In this document: in pieces, positions 57,040 through 64,000 of the stretch | Position numbering within the stretch: the stretch's first letter is position 1 | How the letters are laid out: each line of letters begins with the position of its first letter | NCBI GenBank assembly: GCA_003550325.1 | Contig: QKWP01000072.1 | Span: 312,205 to 376,204 of the forward strand | Length of the DNA: 64,000 nucleotides | Reading direction: 5' to 3' | DNA from: Gigaspora rosea | Lineage: Eukaryota; Glomeromycota; Glomeromycetes; Diversisporales; Gigasporaceae | Translations under genes and position numbers: made by a program | The notes under the pieces: generated by a model | Databases searched by the model: none | The model's input: the letters and a program-made list of their open reading frames with translations, nothing else | What the model was told of the DNA's origin: nothing

Positions 57040-57860
57040 ATGGCTGAAGAAGCTTTAACTGCCGCTGCTGGAGCAATGACTACTCTCGCCAATGCCCTTG
57101 GACGAGGTAATGAAAAATCACTTTTTAAAATCGACTTCTATCGAGGTAATGGAACCCAAGACCCTGTAACATGGCTAGAAGAATTTGAAAGAGCCGCTAA
57201 GACTAACTACTAGAGTCCTGCTTGACAATTAGAACTCACCTGTGCTTACATGAAGAATAATACTCAAGAATGGCTTGCAAGTCTTGAACATGCCCCTACT
57301 CATTTTTGGCATTGTCAACATGACCGAGAAGTTGATGATGTACATATCTATAGTTTTTCCCATCTTTTCAGAAAAAAGTTTAGTACTACTAAACAAAAAG
57401 CTACCTGGCAAAAACAATTATTCGAAATTAAACAAGGCGCAGATACAGTTGATACCTATATTAGCTGCTTTAAATGCCTCAAGGGACGAGTAGATCCCAC
57501 TGGTGCTTTTCCTAAAGCCGTCATGATCCAGTTCTTTATTCAAGGACTACGACCAGAATATGCCAAGAATGTTCAAGCTACTGAACCTGCTGAATTGGAT
57601 AATGCTATTACTAAAGCCAGAAAATAGGAAACTTGTCAGATAATGGCCTCTGCACATAATACCAATGATGCCAACCAAGCCATTGAACGTCTTACCAAAC
57701 AAATTGCCAAGCTTAGCATAAATCTCGCTGAAAACAAGCTGCTTCTCCTACTCCTACTCTTGCCTACTATACTGACCAAAGTAAGGACTGACCTCAGTCT
57801 AGCACTGAAAATGCCACATGCTATTATTGTGGTCAAAAGGACATTTTATTAGAAACTGTC
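57040..57860 (+). pseudogene. gag capsid-like domain and first CCHC knuckle of copy 2
   Basis: From the ATG at 57040 the frame runs through TWLEEFERAAK, two stops (TAG, TGA near 57211-57228), then an open block 57250-57627 with W.A.LEH, FRKKFSTTKQKATWQKQLFE and VDTYISCF..LKGRVD, typical of Retrotrans_gag. A TAG replaces Trp at 57625. Downstream a CCHC knuckle (CYYCGQ, frame change, GHFIRNC) lies near 57817-57860, followed by an Arg/Ser/Asn-rich basic tail encoded across stops. Confidence 0.8.
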
Positions 57861-58183
57861 ATACTCAGTACCAGGATAATAAAAAGGATTACCAAGGATA
57901 CCAATCTCGAGGCAGAAGCAATAACTACTCCTCCAGAAATAATTGATCCTATGACAGATCCAGATCCAGAAACAGAAACCAATCCAGGGATAGAAATTAT
58001 AACCGCTCTGGATATAACTGATCCAGGAGCCGAAGTCAATCACGTGATAGATATAGAGATAGTAGGAACTATCGCTCCTCAAACCAATTCAGGTCCAGAA
58101 ACTGCTCATCTATACCCTATCCTTGTGATGTCTATACTCTTGATACTGCTAATGATTACACCTATGAACAATTTGAAGCCTTC

Positions 58184-59521
58184 TTGGCTAATGAAACTAT
58201 TAGAATTGCTCTCTCTAACCTTTTGGTTGAAGAATCCAATACTCCTCAGATCCAGACACCTACCTACACTACTCCTGTTAAGTGTAATATCAAACTTAAT
58301 GAAAAGCCCTATCATGCTGTAATTGATAGTGGTGCTGCTGTTAGTATGATTTCTAACCAAGCTGTAAGAGAACTTGGATTAAAAATAGAAGCACCTTCCT
58401 CAAGCCTAATTGTCTTAGCCACTGGACCCTCTGTTCGACCCTTAGGCATAATCAAAAACCTACCCATTGAAATTGAAGGAACCACTATCCCTATAGACGT
58501 CAAAGTAATGAATGCTACCTCTTACTCATTACTTCTAGGAAATGACTGGTCACAGAAAGTAGATGCCAGCTATAGTTGGAAAAACAAAGCTTATACCCTC
58601 AGGTGGAATAAAAAGAAAATTCACGTACCTACCACCTATGAGCATGATCAACCCTTGCCTGCCCAACCTACTATTACCGATGAAAAGGAATTAGAAAAGT
58701 TTGAACAAGAATACCTTCGTCCAAAAGAAGCCTATGTAGTAGAAATCGAACCCGATAATTGGATAACAGTTACTCACAGATCCAGACCTAGTGCCTCTTT
58801 TACTAAACAAAAATGTGGACGCTGCTACTCCTATAACCATCTCTATGCTGACTGTCCTAACAATGAATGCTACTGTTGCCATTATTATGGACACCTTGCT
58901 GCATACTGCCCTAAACAAGACCCCAAAAGAAATATCTGCAAAACCTGCTCTCAACCTGGCCACCTTTATAAGGATTGCCCTGATAACCTATGTTATCAAT
59001 GTAGAGAATATGAACACATTGGTGCCAACTGCCCACAAATAACCCAGATTTTAGAAAACCAACAATATCAATGTGGTTGTCAACCTCAGGACGTAAATGC
59101 CAATCGGCTACCTAATTTTTCTCCTTTTAGAGTTAACCATTGCTGTAAATACAAGGTATCCAAAAGACCAGAAGAAATCAGGCCTCTGGAGCAAACCTTA
59201 GTTTGCAAAGGATGTTGGAATAATTTCCATCATGCTCTAGATCAGGATGACCCTCGAAGTATTGAATTCTTCACAAATGGTGAAGGCCGAGGAACGCTAA
59301 CAGAATGTAAGCTCTGTAGAGAACAAGGCATCAGATCCAAGATGATTAAACTTGATTCTATCCGAGAAGATACTCGGTTCTGCAACCTTGAATGCTTGTA
59401 TGCTTACAAAGCTGCCCAGGATGTAGAATGGAATCCCAACTACAACCTATGGACTCGAGTACGTCACTATACCAAATCTACCAGAAATGCTGGACATGCA
59501 TATGACCTTAACCAAAGCTGA
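58184..59521 (+). CDS. Aspartic protease followed by four CCHC zinc knuckles (445 residues, copy 2)
   Basis: This is the longest open frame in the window. Residues 43-57 contain the retropepsin active site AVIDSGAAVSMIS (Asp48-Ser-Gly), with LLLGNDW near 116-122. After a ~90-residue linker come four knuckles of C-x2-C-x4-H-x4-C spacing: Cys211-Cys224, Cys229-Cys242, Cys252-Cys265 and Cys270-Cys283. A second Cys-rich segment follows (CKGCWNNFHH, CKLCREQG, FCNLECLYAYKAA), resembling paired CxxC zinc sites. The ATG at 58184 is only the first Met; homology with copy 1 begins further upstream, and the natural product is presumably a Gag-Pol segment. The frame ends at TGA where copy 1 has a Gln codon. 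Knuckles downstream of protease are unusual for Ty3/gypsy, where they normally end Gag. Confidence 0.85.
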   Translation: MANETIRIALSNLLVEESNTPQIQTPTYTTPVKCNIKLNEKPYHAVIDSGAAVSMISNQAVRELGLKIEAPSSSLIVLATGPSVRPLGIIKNLPIEIEGTTIPIDVKVMNATSYSLLLGNDWSQKVDASYSWKNKAYTLRWNKKKIHVPTTYEHDQPLPAQPTITDEKELEKFEQEYLRPKEAYVVEIEPDNWITVTHRSRPSASFTKQKCGRCYSYNHLYADCPNNECYCCHYYGHLAAYCPKQDPKRNICKTCSQPGHLYKDCPDNLCYQCREYEHIGANCPQITQILENQQYQCGCQPQDVNANRLPNFSPFRVNHCCKYKVSKRPEEIRPLEQTLVCKGCWNNFHHALDQDDPRSIEFFTNGEGRGTLTECKLCREQGIRSKMIKLDSIREDTRFCNLECLYAYKAAQDVEWNPNYNLWTRVRHYTKSTRNAGHAYDLNQS

Positions 59522-60185
59522 ATTTATCAACTCGCCCAGATACAGATTGGAGAAAGTAATGAAATCTCGCTCATGCTCTTGAACCCCAAATAGCTGACCT
59601 ATCCAACCAGGACTACACCTATAATAAAGTCAATGTTATCATGAGAGCCTCCTAGGTACAATTGAGTGAAACTGAAGAAGAAACTCTACAAAGAATTTTA
59701 GAAGAATCTTTTGACACTAGTCATCCAGACTTTGATCAAAGGAAAGATATGGAAAACTTACAAAGAAATTTCCAAGGAACTGTTGGACTCTGTAAGGAAT
59801 GTATTATGAACAATTTGACTCCTATTGTGAGGAATGTTATAAAGCACTTCACCCTCCTCCGGATCCAGAAATTCTGCCTCCTCCAACCTTTCCAACACCA
59901 GGATCACCTGTTGTTGCACCCATCAAAACTGCACCAGCAACTCTAGAACGCACTGACCTAGTCCCTCTCATTCAGGAACAGATTAGGCAACAGGCCCAAA
60001 TTATTGCTCTGCTACAGGAACAAGCTAAAACATTTGAACACCAGGACCAGACCATAAGGGAACTACAAGCCCGAGTTAGTTACTTTGAAACCTTCCATCA
60101 TCGACTAAGAGATTTGTATAATGAATCTTCACCCTCTGCCGCTCTGGTAACTGATCTTAATAATGATGATGCTCAAAATTTTTGA
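59522..60185 (+). pseudogene. Linker with coiled coil between protease and RT (copy 2)
   Basis: SETEEETLQRILEESFDTS (59662 onward) matches copy 1. The frame 59799-60185 is Pro-rich and then forms a Gln/Leu heptad-like stretch (LIQEQIRQQAQIIALLQEQA, FEHQDQTIRELQARV), a likely coiled coil. The CTAGAACGC at 59943 is the left partner of the deletion seen in copy 1. Confidence 0.55.
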
Positions 60186-61710
60186 GTCATCTTGAGCAAG
60201 ATCAAAAACTACTCGAAGATACAGACAATTCTAGACCCAGAATTATTCGAGAAATTTACACTGTGACTCAGGAAATCAAACCAAAAGTAGGACCCTTAAC
60301 TACCCATCAAGGAGCACAATTTCGACAACTGCTTCTTGAATTTGCTGATCTCTTTGCAAAGGATATGACCCAACTAGGTAGAACTGACCTAGTGACCCAT
60401 AGAATTTTTACTGACAATGTACCTCCTATTAGCTCTCGACCTTACATGGTGCCTCTTACTGAACAAACCTTTATTAATGAAGAGGTACAACGAATGTTGG
60501 ATAACAAGTTAATAAAAGAGTTCTCTAGCCCTTGGGCCTCTCCTGATGTATTGGTAACAAAGAAAATGGAAAGAAAAGATTTTGTGTAGACTATAGAAAA
60601 CTCAATGCCATTACCAAAAAGGACCAATATCCTCTACCCCGAATAGATAAAATGCTTGACTCACTTGCTGGAGCCACCTATTTTTCCACCCTTGACCTTA
60701 TGAGTGGATACTGGCAAGTAAAAGTACACCCAGAAGATAGAGAGAAAACTGCTTTCATTACTAGATATGGAACTTATGAGTTCAATGTCATGCCCTTTGG
60801 ATTGTGTCATGCCCCTGCTACCTTTCAACGCCTTATGAATAAAGTTTACAAAGACATAGCTTACAAATATGTAGTAGTATACCTAGATGATATCAATGTC
60901 TTCTCGCAAACATTTAATGACTATATTAAGCATCTAAGAGAAGTATTCACCAGGATACATAAAGCAGGATTGAAGTTAAATATTGAAAAATGTAATTTTT
61001 GGATGAAACGCCTACCTTTCTTAGGACATATAATAGAAGAAAAAAGAATCTCTCCAGACCCAGACAAAATAATTGCTGTTCAGAAAATCTAACCTCCAAA
61101 AAGCGTTACCCAGCTACGCTCATTTTTAGGCCTTGCTGGATATTACCGACGGTTTATAAAACTCTTCTCCTCTATTGCTTACCCTTTTAATCAACTGCCA
61201 CATAAGGACAATACTTATGAATGGAATGACCAATGTCAAAAAGCCTTTGATGAACTCAAGCACAGACTTACTACTGCCCCTATTCTAATATACCCTGACT
61301 ACAAAAGAGAATTTATTCTAGCCACTGATGCTTCCTATACCGGATTTGGAGCTACCCTAAGTCAAATATCGGATAATAAAAGGAACACCCAATTGCTTAT
61401 GCTAGTAAGAGTCTAAAAAGAGAAGAAATGAACTATGGAGCACTGAATTAGAATGTGATACCATAGTATAGGCCATTGAACATTTTCACAAATACTTGGG
61501 ACAAGTCACTTCATATTGGTTACTGACCACTCTGCTCTCAAATGGTTAAAGTCTTCCCAACCAAAAGGACGTTTAGGACGATGGATAATAAAACTCCAAC
61601 CTTACTATTTTACTATCATACATAAACCTGGAAGAATCCATTCAAATGTTAATACTCTTTCTCGATTACCGATCCAGACACACTCCTCTACTACTGCTGT
61701 CACATGAATT
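60182..61710 (+). pseudogene. Reverse transcriptase and RNase H of copy 2
   Basis: Order of motifs: SSRPYMVPLTEQTFINEEVQ, LIKEFSSPWASPDVLVTKK, a frame change near 60575, FCVDYRKLNAIT and QYPLPRID, FSTLDLMSGYWQV (motif A Asp), FNVMPFGLCHAPATFQRLMN (motif B), VVVYLDDINVFS (catalytic YLDD), FLGHII. A TAA replaces a Gln codon at 61090. RNase H follows with FILATDASYTGFGATLSQ, two frame problems near 61385-61470, then LLTDHSALKWL. The signature is clearly Ty3/gypsy. The catalytic residues survive but the frame does not. Confidence 0.9.
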
Positions 61711-62988
61711 TGGACTAATACCAAAATTTAATAGAATATCTAGAAACAGACACACTCCCCTCTAACTTAACGGACAATGAAATACGGACATTTATTAATC
61801 AATCTAGACATTATAAAGTAAAGGACAAATTATTGTATAAAAAGAATCGAAAAGACCCAGACAAACCTATTAGAGTAATCAAATGGACTGAAGTTGAACC
61901 AATTTTGTATATGATGCATAGTCATCCTACCGCTGAACATTTAGGAACTGATGCTATGTATTATAAATATCTGAATGATACTATTGGGTCCAGATGTACA
62001 AAGATGTTCAAAATTATGTTCGCTCATATGAAGTCTGCCAAAAACGAGGCAAAAGCAAAAGAAAAGAACCTCTCCACCCTATCCAAGTTGGAAGAGCCTT
62101 TGAGAGAATAGGCATAGACCTAGTAGGACCTTTACCAATAACTGCTCGCAACAGTCGCTACATTATTGTTGCCACTGATTACCTTACTCGCTGGCCTGAA
62201 GCTAAAGCTGTACCAGATGCAGGTGCAGAAACTCTAGCAAAGTTCATTTTTGAAGAATTTGTTTGCAGACATGGAGTCCCCAAGATTATTCTTTCTGATA
62301 ATGAAAAGAATTTCACTAGTGAAGTTGTTAGAATATTGTGTGAAAAGTTTTTAATAAAACACATATTCTCCTCACCTTACCATCCCCAGACTAATGGAAT
62401 GGTTGAAAGATTAAATAGAACACTTTGTAATTCTCTTGCAAAAGTTACAGAAAATATTGAAGATTGGGACCTGAACATATTTGCTGTACTGTTTGGATAC
62501 AGAACCAAAAAACATACAACCACTGGATATACACCTTTCCACTTAGTATATGGTAGACAAGCTATCCTACCCATTGAAACTATTATTCCCATAGACCCAG
62601 CTGACTCAGATGAAGAAATATATTGGAAGACAGTATATTACAAAGAGCCTTTGAATTAATAGAAGAATTACTATACCAACATAATGCTGCCAGAGAGAAT
62701 ACAATTAAATTCCAAAAGAAACAGAAAGTTAGATTTGACTCAAGAATACAAAAAGAAGAATTTGAAATTAGTGACAAAGTTTGGGTACAAAGAAAAGACA
62801 TAGAAGCCTCTCGCTCTGCAAAATTTGAAGAGAAAAGAATAGGACTATTTATTATTAAGGAAAAATTAAATAATGGCGCCTATAAACTGTGTACAATGGA
62901 TGGAAAAACATTAAAGCAGTATTACAATAGTGATCGTCTTGTTAAGTACTATGAGAGACAAGATTTGCAACCTATGATTGTCATTTAG
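61711..62988 (+). pseudogene. Integrase of copy 2
   Basis: The zinc-binding HHCC region is at 61905-62045 (MHSHPTAEHLGTDA, then CEVCQKRGK-like, split by a frame change). The rve core is open at 61994-62659: GIDLVGPLP (Asp), ILSDNEKNF (Asp), HPQTNGMVERLNR (Glu), completing the DDE triad. The third-position Gly usual after SDN is Glu here. A frame change near 62655 separates the C-terminal segment (62623-62988: KKQKVRFDSR, VWVQRKD), which resembles a GPY/F-like module. No chromodomain was seen. Confidence 0.88.
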
Positions 62989-63060
62989 AATTTCCGGAGA
63001 GAAATTCTTAAAACAGATGGAAACACAGCCTTAACCCCTTAATTTATAGTGTACAACAAA

Positions 63061-63239
63061 AGGACCCTGAAATATATATAGATAGGTCAGGTATGAGTTT
63101 GCTTATTTTTGAGATTTTTATGCAGATCTTTTCTAATTATAGTAATTTTTTGCTTATTTTTGAAGATTTTTCTGCAGATCTTTCCTTTTTTAGTAACCCT
63201 ATAATTAACCTGACATATCTATGTATATTTCGGGGTCCT
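63061..63239. mobile_element. 179-bp hAT-like MITE inserted in copy 2, 8-bp target duplication ACAACAAA
   Basis: ACAACAAA flanks both ends (63053-63060, 63240-63247). The termini AGGACCCTGAAATATATATA and TATGTATATTTCGGGGTCCT are inverted. The inside holds a ~65-base duplication (TTGCTTATTTTTGAGATTTT / TTGCTTATTTTTGAAGATTT). It interrupts the region between integrase and the 3' ORF. Confidence 0.8.
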
Positions 63240-63742
63240 ACAACAAACAATTTTTTTTAGAATCTAAGTTTACCCCACTTTTATCCAAAATTAGAACCCT
63301 TTTTGTTTAAAAATAAAAATTTTAGAATATATAGAAAATCGGATTTTTGAATTCGTAGCACGTTTGCTACTAAGTAAAGTCGATCAATATTGCTCTGTTT
63401 GAGCTGAAATTTTGACTGTATACCCATCGGAAGACTCCGCATCTTTTCTACTAAGCTTATCATAGTACGAAAATGCCTCTAGAACGCGCAAATCGACTTG
63501 ACGGCATTTTTGATTTACAAGAAGATTTTTGGTCACGTGATCTACGTTACGAATTTTTGATCACATGATAGCCGTTACGAACATAATAGACATTGCAAAA
63601 CAATTATCTAGTCTTATTTTTATTTACCATGTACAACAATATTTTTATTATTAGCATAGCCACCCTTATTTCAATATTACAATTTCTAAAAATATTTCTC
63701 CTTTTCCTTTTTCTCTCAAAGAACAAAACTTTAATTTTCTTT
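63240..63742 (+). other. Region between integrase and the 3' ORF (copy 2)
   Basis: A short open segment, LERANRLDGIFDLQEDFW (63477 onward), has a clear counterpart in copy 1 right after the deletion junction. CTAGAACGC at 63479 is the right partner of that deletion. Poly-pyrimidine CTCCTTTTCCTTTTTCTCTC precedes the 3' ORF. Confidence 0.5.
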
Positions 63743-64000
63743 ATGGAAACTTTAACACTCCAACCCCAAACCTTATTTACCCTTGCTGAATTAATTAAGC
63801 ATTGGAATTTAGACCCCTTATCACAAAATCATAGATTAGGTATTACTCTAAATAATGTTATTATAACTAATGGAAATGAAATTTTGCTCTCGCTACAATT
63901 TCCTACAGAAATCCAGATTCAGAATGATCCTTTACCTGAACCAAATCTTGAGGACCATACTTACTCCACTGAACCTACTCAAGAAAATTTGGAATTAGAA
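63743..64000 (+). CDS. Additional 3' ORF of copy 2, unknown function, runs off window
   Basis: An ATG at 63743 opens 86 codons without a stop to the last base. The product is Leu/Asn/Glu-rich with an acidic Pro/Glu end (PLPEPNLEDHTYSTEPTQEN), no signal peptide and no membrane segment. Copy 1 has a homologous, broken version. Position after integrase and conservation in two diverged copies suggest a real element gene. No family was recognised. Confidence 0.5.
   Translation, partial: METLTLQPQTLFTLAELIKHWNLDPLSQNHRLGITLNNVIITNGNEILLSLQFPTEIQIQNDPLPEPNLEDHTYSTEPTQENLELE

Larger units (their letters stand above)
54858..64000 (+). mobile_element. Ty3/gypsy-type LTR retrotransposon copy 2, incomplete at window end
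   Basis: Order: 5' LTR, primer site, leader, gag, protease with four CCHC knuckles, Cys-rich and coiled-coil segment, RT, RNase H, integrase, 3' ORF. The protease-RT-RNaseH-integrase order defines the Ty3/gypsy group. All ORFs carry stops or frameshifts. The 3' LTR is outside the window. It lies in the same orientation as copy 1 and is diverged from it, so the two are independent insertions and not a simple tandem duplication. Confidence 0.9.

Noticed and set aside
48911-63000. Reassigned stop codons (TAG/TAA read as Gln)
   Set aside because: Stops of all three kinds replace Trp, Arg and Gln codons and coexist with frameshifts. The intact chitin deacetylase uses ordinary Gln codons and ends in TAA, so pseudogene decay is simpler.
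54858-64000. Copy 2 as a tandem duplication of copy 1
   Set aside because: The copies differ in U3, in internal divergence and in pol content, and a 394-base spacer separates them; independent insertions fit better.

Overview
The window looks like nuclear DNA of a very AT-rich, repeat-laden eukaryote, most likely an arbuscular mycorrhizal fungus (Glomeromycotina, Rhizophagus- or Gigaspora-like). This is an inference from three things: short GT-AG introns full of poly-A/T, a secreted fungal chitin deacetylase gene, and a decayed copy of the protein-kinase type that is massively expanded in these fungi. No rRNA, tRNA, CRISPR array or bacterial operon was seen. Only one host gene appears intact; almost everything else is mobile DNA, decayed genes or tandem repeats.

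Layout. 0.2-2.3 kb (minus): 5' part of a Mutator-like transposase gene whose intron holds two foldback elements. 2.9-4.8 kb: a hairpin and two non-autonomous inverted-repeat elements. 6.4-9.85 kb (plus): a decayed multi-exon gene of unknown function, again with elements inside introns. 10.2-11.3 kb: a Mutator-type MITE and a ~150-bp tandem repeat. 12.2-17.94 kb: a 5.7-kb AT-rich satellite built on the dyad AGCACTATAAATAGTGCT, diverged on its left side and organised into 307/393-bp higher-order units on its right, bordered by three CCAAT-containing repeats. 19.3-26.5 kb: inverted-repeat elements, a frameshifted protein-kinase fragment, minisatellites, a hAT-type element with an 8-bp target duplication, and a GC-richer open stretch of unknown coding potential. 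26.9-28.6 kb: a decayed reverse transcriptase of DIRS type between inverted termini. 29.04-30.64 kb: a 1.6-kb element made of six consecutive palindromes inside inverted termini with an 8-bp target duplication. 31.3-32.0 kb: another hAT-type element. 33-34.3 kb: local duplications.

35.18-36.62 kb (minus): the chitin deacetylase gene, four exons, 386 residues, with a signal peptide, all five NodB motifs and a GPI-anchor-like tail. 37-47.5 kb: mainly gene-free AT-rich DNA with a candidate solo LTR, inverted-repeat elements, a short interstitial telomere-like array and a GCACGG-rich repeat region.

48.1-64 kb: two related Ty3/gypsy-type LTR retrotransposons in the same orientation. The first (48,088-54,463) has both LTRs and a 4-bp target duplication but has lost RT, RNase H and integrase. 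The second (from 54,858, running off the window) carries gag, a protease followed by four CCHC zinc knuckles, a coiled-coil segment, RT, RNase H and integrase, all with stops or frameshifts, plus an extra 3' ORF that both copies share. A small hAT-like MITE sits inside the second copy.

The retrotransposons and transposase relatives are the source of most of the coding-like sequence; short non-autonomous elements fill the introns and spacers. All target duplications and exon joins were read by eye, without database searches.
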